A stretch of DNA of 23,150 bases from NCBI GenBank assembly GCA_049680295.1, contig JBAUHN010000278.1, positions 1 to 23,150 of the forward strand. The letters are read 5' to 3'. Positions 15,484 to 23,150 of this stretch are shown here, piece after piece; within the stretch, counting starts at the first letter, position 1, and the number at the start of each line of letters is the position of its first letter. The DNA is from JBAUHN01 sp049680295 (GTDB lineage Bacteria; Pseudomonadota; Alphaproteobacteria; Rhodobacterales; Rhodobacteraceae). A program made the translations under genes and the position numbers. The notes beneath the pieces were generated by a model, which was not told the DNA's origin, searched no databases, and saw only the letters and a program-made list of their open reading frames with translations.

Positions 15484-16695
15484 ATGCTTGGACTGAATTC
15501 AAAAGACACTTCCATCCTTATCATCGTGGCGTTCCTTGCGTTGTTCGCGCCGCTTTTGCTGAACCCGTTTCCAGATGGCTCCGCCATGGCGCAGTTTAAC
15601 GCAGGCTACCCGGACCTTATGCAACGGTTTGTTATCTTTGCCATCTTCGCGGTTGGGTTTAACTTGCTCTTTGGCCTGACGGGTTATTTGTCCTTCGGAC
15701 ATGCCGCGTTTTTGGGTGTGGGCAGCTATTCGGTTGTCTGGATGTACAAGTTGCTGGACTACAACGTGCTGCCGGGCCTCTTGCTGGGCATCATCGTGTC
15801 CGCCATTTTTGCCTTGCTGATTGGCTATGTCAGTCTGCGACGTTCAGGCATCTATTTTTCCATTCTGACGCTGGCTTTCGCGCAAATGATGTTTGCGATT
15901 GCCTATTCAGACCTGATCGGCCGATTCTTCGGCACCTCAATCACTAACGGTGAAACCGGTTTGCAGGTCTATACGTCTGATCCGCAATACCTGATCGACG
16001 CATGGGAAACCGGTCCGCACTTTCTGGGCCTGTTTGAAATGCGTTCTTACTATACATTGGACATCGGCGCGTGGTCGTTCACATTTAGTGCCGGATACTA
16101 TTTTTGCGCAGTGATCCTTGTGCTGATGTTCTATCTTGCCATTCGTATCTTCCGATCGCCTTTTGGCCTGATGCTGCGCGCGATCAAATCCAACCAGACA
16201 CGATTGAATTATACTGGGTTGAATTCGCGCCCCTACACGCTGGCTGTTTTTGTGATCTCAGGCATGTATGCCGGTCTTGCAGGTGGCCTGCTGGCCTCAA
16301 TGGATCCACTGGCAGGGGCTGAACGGATGTATTGGACCGCCTCGGGCGAAGTTGTGATCATGACAATCCTTGGCGGCGTGGGAACGTTGATCGGCCCCAT
16401 TCTGGGCTCAGGCGTGATCAAATACTTCGAGGCAATCGTGCAAAAGATCGACGACAACGTCCTGCACAGTTGGTTTGCCTTTCTGCCGGACGGCATCGAG
16501 GACATTCTGGTTGGCGTGATCCACCCCTTTGTCGGCAAAGGCTGGCATCTGACGCTGGGTCTGCTGTTCATGCTAGTGGTTATTTTCCTGCCCGGTGGGC
16601 TGGTTCAAGGTGGCCAGAAAATCGCCAAGCTGTTTTCACGCAAAAAGAAAACCGGCGACGAAAGTTCCGGCGCTAATTCAACGCCTGCAGAATAA
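15484..16695 (+). CDS. ABC-importer permease, LivM type
   Basis: A 403-residue inner-membrane permease from ATG 15484, with GGAGG at the end of the preceding gene as ribosome site. The signature GLTGYLSFGHAAFLGVGSYS (about 64-83) and YVSLRRSGIYFSILTLAFAQMMFA are those of LivM. Between helices it carries a long loop (about 150-190, including TNGETGLQVYTSDPQYL) and a charged C-terminal tail rich in Lys and Ser. Both make it longer than the E. coli-type core. It forms the translocation pore as a heterodimer with the preceding permease; the next gene, an ATPase, begins 12 bases after its stop. Confidence 0.92.
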   Translation: MLGLNSKDTSILIIVAFLALFAPLLLNPFPDGSAMAQFNAGYPDLMQRFVIFAIFAVGFNLLFGLTGYLSFGHAAFLGVGSYSVVWMYKLLDYNVLPGLLLGIIVSAIFALLIGYVSLRRSGIYFSILTLAFAQMMFAIAYSDLIGRFFGTSITNGETGLQVYTSDPQYLIDAWETGPHFLGLFEMRSYYTLDIGAWSFTFSAGYYFCAVILVLMFYLAIRIFRSPFGLMLRAIKSNQTRLNYTGLNSRPYTLAVFVISGMYAGLAGGLLASMDPLAGAERMYWTASGEVVIMTILGGVGTLIGPILGSGVIKYFEAIVQKIDDNVLHSWFAFLPDGIEDILVGVIHPFVGKGWHLTLGLLFMLVVIFLPGGLVQGGQKIAKLFSRKKKTGDESSGANSTPAE

Positions 16696-16707
16696 GGAAG
16701 CAAAATC

Positions 16708-17472
16708 ATGAGTATCCTTGAAGTCAAAGGTGTCAATAAGCGCTTCGGCGGTCTGCAAGCTCTGGGTGACGTGAACCTCAGCGTGGCGGAACGGTCAGTG
16801 CATGCCATCATCGGGCCAAACGGCGCGGGTAAGTCTACATTGCTGAATTGCCTTGTCGGCAAACTGATCCCGGACACCGGATCTGTCATGTTCGACGGCC
16901 AATCAGTTCTAGGACGAAAACCCTATGAAATCAACCAGATGGGCATTTCACGGGTGTTTCAGACGCCCGAGATTTTTGGCGATCTGTCGGTGATGGAAAA
17001 CATGCTGATCCCCTGTTTTGCCAAACGTGACGGAGCGTTTGAGATGAATGCAGTGTCGCGCGTTGTTACCCAAAAGGAAGTGATCGACAAAGCCGAACAC
17101 ATGCTGGAAGAGATGAACATGTCGGACAAACGTCACATGATCTCATCCTCGCTGTCACGCGGTGACAAACGCAGGCTTGAGATTGGTATGTGCTTAAGCC
17201 AGGAACCACGGTTGCTGCTGCTGGATGAACCAACGGCAGGCATGGCCCGTGCGGACACCAATAACACCATCGACCTGCTCAAACAGATCAGCGAAGAACG
17301 CGACATCACCATCGCGATCATCGAGCATGATATGCATGTTGTCTTTTCACTGGCACAACGGATCACCGTTCTGGCGCAGGGCTCACCTTTGGTCGAAGAC
17401 ACCCCCGACAATATCAAAGGCCACCCCAAGGTACGCGAAGCCTATCTGGGCGAGACGCAAACCGCCGCTTGA
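16708..17472 (+). CDS. ABC-importer ATPase, LivG type
   Basis: A 254-residue cytoplasmic ATP-binding subunit from ATG 16708 behind AAGGAAG. Walker A is GPNGAGKS (36-43), the Q loop is at Gln85, the signature is LSRGDKRR (149-156, a diverged form of LSGGQ), Walker B is LLLLDEP (169-175) and the switch histidine is His207 in IIEHDMHVVF. The long segment between Q loop and signature and the final REAYLGE are typical of LivG. It energises uptake together with the LivF-type ATPase of the same operon. The missing second Gly of the signature motif is the only unusual point. Confidence 0.92.
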   Translation: MSILEVKGVNKRFGGLQALGDVNLSVAERSVHAIIGPNGAGKSTLLNCLVGKLIPDTGSVMFDGQSVLGRKPYEINQMGISRVFQTPEIFGDLSVMENMLIPCFAKRDGAFEMNAVSRVVTQKEVIDKAEHMLEEMNMSDKRHMISSSLSRGDKRRLEIGMCLSQEPRLLLLDEPTAGMARADTNNTIDLLKQISEERDITIAIIEHDMHVVFSLAQRITVLAQGSPLVEDTPDNIKGHPKVREAYLGETQTAA

Positions 17473-17483
17473 TGCCTATCTTT

Positions 17484-17505
17484 GGCCGGGGAAACGTCCC
17501 CGGCC
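17484..17505 (+). repeat. GC-rich hairpin between the two ATPase genes
   Basis: GGCCGGGGA and TCCCCGGCC form a perfect nine-base-pair stem with loop AACG. It fills the 57-base gap between the LivG- and LivF-type genes. No T-run follows (TTCCCTCCC), so it is not a good intrinsic terminator. It may act as an mRNA-stabilising or processing element. Confidence 0.65.
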
Positions 17506-17529
17506 TTCCCTCCCATTGAGGACGAAAAA

Positions 17530-18291
17530 ATGAACGCCACAGCCACAGCCAACTTCGAAAAAAACGCCAACCAGGCCGCCACAGCACCTGCTTTTCTGTC
17601 CGTCTGGGACATGCACGCTTATTACGGCGAAAGCTATATCGTGCAGGGCGTCAGCTTTAACGTCCATGAGGGCGAAATTCTGGCCCTGCTGGGTCGCAAT
17701 GGTGCGGGAAAAACCTCAACCCTGCGCGCGATTGCCCGTCTGGACAACCCCGAGGTCCGCCGCGGCGAAATCTGGCTGGATCACAAACCCTTGCACCAGA
17801 TGTCCAGCTTTGAGGCGTCACAAGCCGGTCTTGGCCTTGTCCCCGAAGACCGCTGCATCATTCCGGGCCTCACCGTTGAGGAAAACCTGAAACTGGCACA
17901 GATTGCGCCGCCCATTGGCTGGTCGATTGAACGGGTCTATGACCTGTTCCCGCGCCTGGGCGAACGGCGCACTCAAGAAGGCGTAACCCTGTCAGGCGGC
18001 GAACAGCAAATGCTGGCCATTGCCCGCGCCCTTTGTCGTGATATCAAGGTTTTGCTGCTGGATGAACCTTACGAAGGTCTGGCCCCGGTCATCGTCGATG
18101 AGATCGAAAAAACCCTAAGCATCATCAAAGATCAGGGTATCACCACGATTCTGGTCGAACAAAACGCGGTGCGCGCATTGCAACTGGCCGACCGCGCCGT
18201 GATCCTTGATACCGGCGGCATCGTCTTTGACGGCACCGCCGCCGAGGTTCTCGATAACAAGGATCTGCGCGAGGAATATCTGGCAATTTGA
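17530..18291 (+). CDS. ABC-importer ATPase, LivF type
   Basis: A 253-residue ATP-binding subunit. I chose ATG 17530 (TTGAGGACGAA upstream) over a TTG at 17482, which lies beside the hairpin. An about 20-residue Ala/Asn-rich start precedes the ABC domain. Walker A is GRNGAGKT (55-62), the signature is LSGGEQQ (154-160), Walker B is VLLLDEP (174-180). The switch position reads LVEQNAV, Gln instead of His, as is common in LivF. GLVPEDRCIIPGLTVEENL is a further family hallmark. It completes the importer: binding protein, two permeases, two ATPases. A terminator hairpin follows 17 bases after the stop. Confidence 0.92.
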   Translation: MNATATANFEKNANQAATAPAFLSVWDMHAYYGESYIVQGVSFNVHEGEILALLGRNGAGKTSTLRAIARLDNPEVRRGEIWLDHKPLHQMSSFEASQAGLGLVPEDRCIIPGLTVEENLKLAQIAPPIGWSIERVYDLFPRLGERRTQEGVTLSGGEQQMLAIARALCRDIKVLLLDEPYEGLAPVIVDEIEKTLSIIKDQGITTILVEQNAVRALQLADRAVILDTGGIVFDGTAAEVLDNKDLREEYLAI

Positions 18292-18307
18292 CACGGCGAC
18301 CAGCAAC

Positions 18308-18334
18308 GATGCCTTGCAAGAGGCATCTTTCCTT
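18308..18334 (+). terminator. Terminator of the ABC-importer operon
   Basis: GATGCCT (18308-18314) pairs with AGGCATC (18321-18327) around loop TGCAAG, followed by TTTCCTT. The stem is short but perfect and begins 17 bases after the stop of the last ATPase gene, ahead of accB. Confidence 0.6.
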
Positions 18335-18416
18335 GGATGTATCCTTGGCCTATAACCGATCTTCAAGAGCAAGGGCTACCTGAAACAAAGCCCGCCTATA
18401 TCGGTCGAGGACATAC

Positions 18417-18911
18417 ATGACAAAACAGAACCATGACGCAGATGTGGCTTTCATCAAAGCCCTTGCAGAATTGCTGCGCGAAAACGACCTGACAGAATTG
18501 CAGGTCAAACGGGACTATGGCGACGATGACAGCCTCAATGTCCGTGTCAGCCGACATCAACAGCAACAGGTCGTAACCCAGGTTTCCGCCCCTGCCCCGG
18601 CGGCAGCAGCACCGGCCGCTGCAGCACCTGCAGTGGACACATCCGCACCAGCGGCAGGCGTTGATCCGGCAAATGACCCCGGTGCCGTGACCTCGCCCAT
18701 GGTTGGCACGGTCTATATGCAGGCCGAACCCGGTGCGCCTGCCTTTGTGACCGTGGGAGCCAAAGTTGCCGAAGGCGATACGATCCTCATCGTGGAAGCA
18801 ATGAAAACCATGAACCACATTCCTGCGCCGCGTTCCGGCACGATCAAACGCATCGTTGTCGAAGACGGAGCGGCGGTTGAATTTGGCACGCCGCTTGTGA
18901 TCCTCGAATAG
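18417..18911 (+). CDS. accB: Acetyl-CoA carboxylase biotin carboxyl carrier protein
   Basis: A 164-residue protein from ATG 18417 behind TCGAGGACAT. It has an N-terminal helical part, an Ala/Pro-rich flexible linker (about 57-82) and the C-terminal biotinyl domain (about 88-164). Biotin is attached to Lys130 in the motif EAMKTM. It carries the carboxyl group from biotin carboxylase to the carboxyltransferase that makes malonyl-CoA, the first step of fatty acid synthesis. The accC gene follows after 12 bases, as in most bacteria. The carboxyltransferase genes accA and accD are not in the window. Confidence 0.96.
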   Translation: MTKQNHDADVAFIKALAELLRENDLTELQVKRDYGDDDSLNVRVSRHQQQQVVTQVSAPAPAAAAPAAAAPAVDTSAPAAGVDPANDPGAVTSPMVGTVYMQAEPGAPAFVTVGAKVAEGDTILIVEAMKTMNHIPAPRSGTIKRIVVEDGAAVEFGTPLVILE

Positions 18912-18923
18912 GAGCAGCGGTTC

Positions 18924-20276
18924 ATGTTCAAAAAAATCCTGATTGCCAACCGGGGCGAAATTGCGCTGCGCGTTGTGCGCGCAGCCCGCGAAATGGGTGT
19001 CGCGACGGTTGCCGTGCATTCCACCGCCGACAGCGACGCCATGCATGTGCGTATGGCTGACGAAAGTGTGTGCATTGGTCCGCCCTCCAGCACCCACAGT
19101 TATCTGTCATTTCCTGCGATTATTTCGGCCTGCGAAATCACCGGCGCCGAGGCGATCCACCCCGGATACGGATTTCTGTCAGAAAATTCCGAGTTTGTGC
19201 AGATTGTCCAGGACCACGATCTGACATTCATCGGCCCGACAGCCGAACATATCCGCATCATGGGTGACAAAATCACCGCCAAGGACACAATGAAAGCGCT
19301 TGGCGTTCCTTGCGTGCCCGGATCAGATGGCGGTGTGGATACTGTCGAGGACGCCAAACGCATTGGCGCCGAAATCGGCTATCCGGTGATCATCAAGGCC
19401 ACGGCGGGCGGCGGTGGACGCGGCATGAAGGTGGCGCAAAGTGCCAAGGACATGGAAAAGGCTTTCCTGACCGCACGCGCCGAAGGCAAATCAAACTTCG
19501 GCAATGACGAAGTCTATATTGAAAAATATCTGACCACCCCGCGCCATATTGAAATTCAGGTTTTTGGTGATGGTAAAGGCGGCGCTGTACACTTGGGCGA
19601 ACGCGACTGTTCGCTGCAACGGCGGCACCAAAAAGTGCTGGAGGAAGCCCCCGGCCCTGCGATATCGGCCAAGGAACGCGCCGCCATCGGCAAAGTCTGC
19701 GCCGATGCTGTCGCCAACATCAATTACATCGGTGCAGGAACCATCGAGTTCCTGTACGAAAACGGCGAATTCTTTTTCATCGAAATGAACACCCGTTTGC
19801 AGGTCGAACATCCGGTGACCGAAGCCATCTTTGGTGTCGATCTGGTGCGCGAACAAATCCGGGTTGCCGCTGGCATGCCGATGTCGTTCACCCAAGACGA
19901 TCTGAAAATCAACGGCCACTCGATTGAGGTGCGCATCAACGCGGAAAAACTGCCGAACTTCAGCCCCTGTCCGGGCCGGATCACGCAGTATCATGCGCCC
20001 GGCGGTTTGGGCGTGCGGATGGATTCGGCCCTATATGATGGCTATTCGATCCCGCCCTATTACGACAGTCTGATCGGCAAATTGATCGTGCATGGCCGGG
20101 ATCGCCCGGAGGCCTTGGCCCGCCTGCACCGTGCTATGCAGGAGTTGATCGTTGACGGTGTAGATACGACCGTGCCGCTGTTTCACGCACTGCTGGAGGA
20201 ACCGGATGTGTTAAGCGGTAACTACAATATCCACTGGCTGGAGCATTGGCTGGAAACCAATCTGGGCAGCAGCTGA
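18924..20276 (+). CDS. accC: Acetyl-CoA carboxylase biotin carboxylase subunit
   Basis: A 450-residue enzyme that carboxylates the biotin of AccB using ATP and bicarbonate. It starts at ATG 18924 behind ATAGGAGCAG. Seen are the N-terminal FKKILIANRGEIALRV, the ATP-grasp lysines Lys116 and Lys159, the glycine-rich loop GGGGRGMK (162-169) and the catalytic EMNTRLQVEHPVTE (287-300, with Arg291). The length equals that of E. coli AccC; no fused biotin or carboxyltransferase domain follows, which excludes propionyl-CoA or pyruvate carboxylase. The stop precedes the aat start by eight bases, so accB-accC-aat is one unit. Confidence 0.97.
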   Translation: MFKKILIANRGEIALRVVRAAREMGVATVAVHSTADSDAMHVRMADESVCIGPPSSTHSYLSFPAIISACEITGAEAIHPGYGFLSENSEFVQIVQDHDLTFIGPTAEHIRIMGDKITAKDTMKALGVPCVPGSDGGVDTVEDAKRIGAEIGYPVIIKATAGGGGRGMKVAQSAKDMEKAFLTARAEGKSNFGNDEVYIEKYLTTPRHIEIQVFGDGKGGAVHLGERDCSLQRRHQKVLEEAPGPAISAKERAAIGKVCADAVANINYIGAGTIEFLYENGEFFFIEMNTRLQVEHPVTEAIFGVDLVREQIRVAAGMPMSFTQDDLKINGHSIEVRINAEKLPNFSPCPGRITQYHAPGGLGVRMDSALYDGYSIPPYYDSLIGKLIVHGRDRPEALARLHRAMQELIVDGVDTTVPLFHALLEEPDVLSGNYNIHWLEHWLETNLGSS

Positions 20277-20284
20277 CCGGCAAC

Positions 20285-20917
20285 ATGCTGTTAACACCGG
20301 ATTTGTTGATGCAAAGCTACGCCATCGGAATTTTTCCGATGGCCGAACACCGCGACGATCCGAATGTGTTTTGGGTCGATCCTCGGAGGCGCGGAATCAT
20401 ACCGCTGGATCGGTTTCACGCGTCCCGATCCCTGCGCCGCGCCATGCGCAACACGCCCTTTGAAGTCAGTGTTGATCAGGATTTTGCCGGTGTTGTGGAT
20501 GGGTGCGCGGACCGCGTGGACACGTGGATCAGTGGCGAAATTCGCGCGCTCTATCTGGCATTGCACGCCCGCGGCCAAGCACATTCACTGGAAATCTGGG
20601 ACGGAGCCGTGCTGGTCGGTGGCGTCTATGGGGTGACGCTGGGGGCTGCATTTTTCGGGGAAAGCATGTTCTCGCGGCGCAAAAATGCGTCAAAAATCGC
20701 GCTGGCCTGTTTGGTGGATCGTTTGAACAGCGCCGGGTTCACCCTGTTTGACACCCAGTTTCTGACCGAACATCTGGCAAGTTTGGGTGGCATCGAAATT
20801 TCACGCAGCGATTATCACGCGCGACTGGACAGTGCCAAAGATGCCAGCGCCAATTTCGCGGCACCAGATTTGCGCAGCCCTCAGGACGTCGTGCAGCGCA
20901 TGACCCAAATGTCATAG
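20285..20917 (+). CDS. aat: Leucyl/phenylalanyl-tRNA-protein transferase
   Basis: A 210-residue cytosolic enzyme that moves Leu or Phe from tRNA to proteins with N-terminal Lys or Arg, marking them for ClpS/ClpAP. Typical are LLMQSYAIGIFPMAE near the start, FWVDPRRRGIIPLDRFH, the GGVYGVTLGAAFFGESMFSR core and SKIALACLVDRL. I placed the start at ATG 20285, shortly before the conserved YAIGIFPM; the ribosome site is weak and translation may be coupled to accC. Its last 37 bases overlap the 3' end of the DUF2155 gene on the other strand. Confidence 0.95.
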   Translation: MLLTPDLLMQSYAIGIFPMAEHRDDPNVFWVDPRRRGIIPLDRFHASRSLRRAMRNTPFEVSVDQDFAGVVDGCADRVDTWISGEIRALYLALHARGQAHSLEIWDGAVLVGGVYGVTLGAAFFGESMFSRRKNASKIALACLVDRLNSAGFTLFDTQFLTEHLASLGGIEISRSDYHARLDSAKDASANFAAPDLRSPQDVVQRMTQMS

Positions 20918-21240
20918 CGCTGGTGATCCATCGCACTTAGCGCGGGCGACGACGCAATCATCCAGCCGCTAAAAACAATGCCGCTGGCCCCTGCCTCACT
21001 GATCTCAAGCTCGGCGTAGGCATTGCCCGCCGGGTTACCGACCGGAAAGCGGCATTCGCCCAGCGTGATTTGCAGTGACCCGAAATTCGATGTGCGCCCG
21101 GCTGTCAGTTCAATATCGACCGTTTGCCCGTTAATCTTGTCCAGCCCCCGCAGCACCGCTCCCGAGGCGACACTGACCTCTTGAGCGGCACCCAGCGTCG
21201 GGGCCATCACAACGGCCAGCAGGCATATCAGCCGTTTCAT
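20881..21240 (-). CDS. DUF2155-domain periplasmic protein
   Basis: A 119-residue protein with a signal peptide (MKRLICLLAVVMAPTLGAA, cleavage near residue 19). The mature part shows the DUF2155 pattern: GAVLRGLDKINGQT, FGSLQITLGECRFP, FSGWMIASSPALSAMDHQRYD and a final VMRC. Two cysteines could form a disulfide in the periplasm. The function of the family is unknown. Its ATG overlaps the TGA of the upstream MlaD-like gene by four bases, so both are made together. Both genes may act in the cell envelope, which is inference from the neighbour. Confidence 0.9.
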   Translation of the reverse strand: MKRLICLLAVVMAPTLGAAQEVSVASGAVLRGLDKINGQTVDIELTAGRTSNFGSLQITLGECRFPVGNPAGNAYAELEISEAGASGIVFSGWMIASSPALSAMDHQRYDIWVMRCTTS

Positions 21241-21686
21241 TCTTCGGCCCCGCCTGACACGAATTTCAATAACAGCGAGATCAGGCTGACCGCACCTTGG
21301 GTGTCTTCGATCTGCGCGCCGGCTTCAAAAAAGAACGGCGACCCACCGGGGACAATTTCGACGAAATTCCCACCCAGCAAACCTTCGGACGAGATAACAA
21401 TCGCGCTGTCGTCGGGGATTTCGATGCCGGTCTCAACCGCAACAACCGTGTCCGCGCGGTATGTCTCTGTGTTCAGTGTGACATCTGTGACGGTACCAAC
21501 TTTGACACCCGCCAGCCGCACATCGGTGCCGACGCTGACACCTTCAAGACTGCGGAAACTGGCCATCAAGGGATAGTTTTCCGCGGTGCTGCCAATGCCA
21601 GTGATCTGACCCGCATAGACGACGAACCCGATTGCGACGGCCAGAACGGCCGCGCCTACGGCTACTTCGGTGGTATTTTCAGCCAT
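21237..21686 (-). CDS. mlaD: MlaD-family lipid-transport protein
   Basis: A 149-residue protein with one N-terminal membrane helix (about 7-26) and a single periplasmic MCE domain. The domain shows FRSLEGVSVGTDVRLAGVKVG and SSEGLLGGNFVEIVPGG, which are diagnostic. MlaD forms a hexameric ring on the MlaFEB ABC transporter and moves phospholipids between the membranes to keep outer-membrane asymmetry. ATG 21686 is the natural start; a longer frame to 21773 has no family resemblance. The other mla genes are not here. It lies between an NDUFA12-like gene (13 bases upstream) and DUF2155 (four-base overlap). Confidence 0.93.
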   Translation of the reverse strand: MAENTTEVAVGAAVLAVAIGFVVYAGQITGIGSTAENYPLMASFRSLEGVSVGTDVRLAGVKVGTVTDVTLNTETYRADTVVAVETGIEIPDDSAIVISSEGLLGGNFVEIVPGGSPFFFEAGAQIEDTQGAVSLISLLLKFVSGGAEE

Positions 21687-21699
21687 GTAAAAAGTGCCC

Positions 21700-22083
21700 T
21701 TATTCGGGGGTCCAGGCCTCGTAATCTGAACGTGCAGTTGGGTTTGCCGAACGCAAAGACCCCTTTGGTGCATAGGCCAGCGCAGTCCCGGTCAGGTTCT
21801 CCTGATGCGGTTTTTCCCAAGGTTTATGGACCAAAGGCCGGTCTGTTGGCGGTTCATTCCAGGTGCGGTGCAGCCAGCCGTGCCAATCGGGATCAACCCG
21901 GCTCGCCTCGGTCTCGCCGTTGAAAATTACCCAGCGGCGGCTGTCATCTTTGGTGCGGTAAAAGATGTTGCCCTGACTGTCTTCGCCGACCTTAACGCCC
22001 TTGCGCCACGTATGAAGCTGCGTGTTCAGCGTCTGGCTGTTCCACCAGGTCACACAGCGCAATAGTGAGTTCATGATCCCCAT
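21700..22083 (-). CDS. NDUFA12-family NADH:ubiquinone oxidoreductase accessory subunit
   Basis: A 127-residue protein, from ATG 22083 behind GGAGG (a second ATG lies three codons inside). The features are those of the alphaproteobacterial NDUFA12/B17.2 homologue: TWRKGVKVGEDSQGNIFYR, then RRWVIFNGETEASRVDPDWHGWLH, and a Pro-rich KPWEKPHQENLTGT. In mitochondria and Paracoccus the protein is an accessory subunit at the peripheral arm of complex I. Its presence supports an alphaproteobacterial source. The main nuo operon is not in the window. Confidence 0.93.
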   Translation of the reverse strand: MGIMNSLLRCVTWWNSQTLNTQLHTWRKGVKVGEDSQGNIFYRTKDDSRRWVIFNGETEASRVDPDWHGWLHRTWNEPPTDRPLVHKPWEKPHQENLTGTALAYAPKGSLRSANPTARSDYEAWTPE

Positions 22084-22174
22084 GGACGCCTCCGGTCAAA
22101 TTGGTTGCTCAACATATGCCCCAAGGCTGTGCAAAGGTCCAGACAGATGCGGGTGGCAACGGCCAAGTTTCGCC

Positions 22175-22555
22175 CTAAGTAGCAGATTTGGGCAGCAATG
22201 CGGTGACTTCAATTTCAATCTTGTACTTGGGATCAATCAAACCGCTTTCGATCATCGTAGCAACGGGCGGATTGGCGCCAAAAGTTGCCGACAATACCGG
22301 CCAGCAAGCTTTGAAATCATGGCGGTTTGGCAAGATATACCTGACCCGCACCACGTCCTGAAAACCGCAATTTGCATCAAGCAGCGCCGTTTCAATCACC
22401 GCCAAAGCCGATTTGCATTGGTCCGCGACATTATCAGATACATCCGGTCCCGGCGCCACGGTGCCTGCCACATGGGCAAAGCCGCCCGCGACAACGACAC
22501 GGCAGTATCCTACTTTATCTTCAAAGGCGCTGTTGGATTTTATGCGCTTAATCAA
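22175..22555 (-). CDS. RidA/YjgF-fold protein without the substrate arginine
   Basis: About 126 residues from a TTG at 22555, chosen because relatives begin with a sequence like IKRIKSNSAFEDKVGYCR. An ATG at 22591 in the same frame would add 12 residues and overlap the 3' end of clpX by 32 bases. Neither has a clear ribosome site. The RidA fold is shown by VVVAGGFAHVAGT, the central VRYILPNRHDF and the end KIEIEVTALLP. True RidA deaminates reactive enamines using an arginine in a segment read as PARSCVEV in E. coli; here the aligned segment is PPVATMIES, with Ala at that place. It is therefore better called a Rid-family member of unknown reaction. Confidence 0.85.
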   Translation of the reverse strand: MIKRIKSNSAFEDKVGYCRVVVAGGFAHVAGTVAPGPDVSDNVADQCKSALAVIETALLDANCGFQDVVRVRYILPNRHDFKACWPVLSATFGANPPVATMIESGLIDPKYKIEIEVTALLPKSAT

Positions 22556-22559
22556 GGAA

Positions 22560-23150
22560 TTACCCGGCGCTTGCCGGTTCTTTTTCCGCATCCGCGTGGA
22601 TCATCAGAGGCGTGGCATCTGAATTCACCGCCTCTTCGTTAACGACAACCTCGGTGACGCTGTCCAGACCTGGCAGTTCAAACATCGTATCCAGCAGGAT
22701 ATCTTCCAGGATTGACCGCAAACCACGCGCACCGGTTTTGCGATGAATCGCACGTTTGGCAATCGCCTTCAGCGCATCATCGGTAAAGTTCAGCTGCGTG
22801 TCTTCCAGCTCAAACAGACGTTGATATTGTTTCACCAGCGCGTTTTTCGGCTGCGTCAGGATGGTAACCAGCGCGTCTTCATCCAGATCTTCCAGTGTCG
22901 CCAGCACCGGCAAACGGCCGACAAATTCCGGGATCAGGCCGAATTTCAGCAAATCTTCTGGTTCGAGATCGGTGAAAATCTCGCCGACACCGCGCGCGTC
23001 CTTGTCGCGCACATCTGCGCCAAAGCCCATCGCCGAGCCTTTGCCGCGCGCGGCAATGATCCGGTCCAGACCAGCAAATGCACCGCCGCAGATAAACAGG
23101 ATATTCGTCGTATCCACTTGCAGGAATTCCTGCTGCGGATGCTTGCGCCC
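22560..23150 (-). CDS. clpX: ATP-dependent Clp protease ATPase subunit ClpX (N-terminal part outside window)
   Basis: The C-terminal 196 residues of ClpX, open at the right edge. The window begins in the typical RKHPQQEFLQVDTTNILFICGG. GLIPEFVGRLPVLATLEDLDE and sensor-2 TGARGLRSILED follow, and a short acidic tail ends at TAA 22560-22562. ClpX is the hexameric AAA+ unfoldase that feeds proteins to ClpP. The zinc-binding domain and Walker motifs lie beyond the edge. The Rid-like gene follows on the same strand almost without a gap. Confidence 0.96.
   Translation of the reverse strand, partial: GRKHPQQEFLQVDTTNILFICGGAFAGLDRIIAARGKGSAMGFGADVRDKDARGVGEIFTDLEPEDLLKFGLIPEFVGRLPVLATLEDLDEDALVTILTQPKNALVKQYQRLFELEDTQLNFTDDALKAIAKRAIHRKTGARGLRSILEDILLDTMFELPGLDSVTEVVVNEEAVNSDATPLMIHADAEKEPASAG

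Noticed and set aside
18331..18356. Repeated CCTTGG around ATGTAT followed by TATAAC as a promoter of accB.
   Set aside because: TATAAC could be a -10 box, but no -35 element stands at a proper distance.
19491..19994. Antisense frame of 167 codons within accC.
   Set aside because: No motif or ribosome site; accC is fully conserved over this stretch.

Overview
The window looks like an ordinary chromosomal stretch of an alphaproteobacterium, most likely a marine roseobacter-type Rhodobacteraceae. That placement is an inference from gene content: a GapR/DUF2312 protein, an NDUFA12-type complex I accessory subunit, an aat / DUF2155 / MlaD / NDUFA12 neighbourhood, two DUF2083-type short-chain acyl-CoA regulators, and moderately high GC with alphaproteobacterial codon use. 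I see no rRNA, tRNA, CRISPR array, insertion sequence or phage gene, and no gene-free stretch longer than about 300 bases.

Left part (1-4573): an XRE/DUF2083 regulator (C-terminus cut by the window edge) is transcribed away from a propionyl-CoA synthetase gene (prpE) and a thiolase gene one base behind it. This is a short-chain fatty acid module: the acid is activated to its CoA ester and handled with a beta-ketothiolase, probably under the divergent regulator. Positions 4637-6772 carry small accessory genes: an unrecognised protein made of two tandem copies of one domain, gapR, a two-helix membrane protein and a DUF442-type phosphatase/sulfurtransferase-like protein.

Middle part (6775-12784, all minus strand): a sensory block. 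In transcription order it holds a second XRE/DUF2083 regulator, a receiver-only response regulator, a two-helix membrane protein, a large SLC5-transporter/histidine-kinase fusion of the CbrA/CrbS type, and a FliM/FliN-family protein. The most interesting point is that the second regulator carries, between its helix-turn-helix and DUF2083 parts, a segment that aligns without gaps to the HisKA (DHp) domain of the kinase next door, including the His-Glu pair.

Right of it (13018-18291, plus strand): a complete branched-chain-amino-acid-type ABC importer with a Tat-exported binding protein, two permeases and two ATPases, ending in a terminator hairpin. Two further hairpins lie inside the operon, one after the binding-protein gene and one between the ATPase genes, and may set unequal expression.

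Far right: accB-accC-aat (18417-20917, plus) makes the biotin part of acetyl-CoA carboxylase and the Leu/Phe-tRNA-protein transferase of the N-degron pathway. It converges with a minus-strand group: clpX (cut by the window edge), a RidA-fold protein, an NDUFA12 homologue, an MlaD homologue and a DUF2155 protein. Aat and ClpX both belong to regulated proteolysis, but this is probably only chance vicinity.
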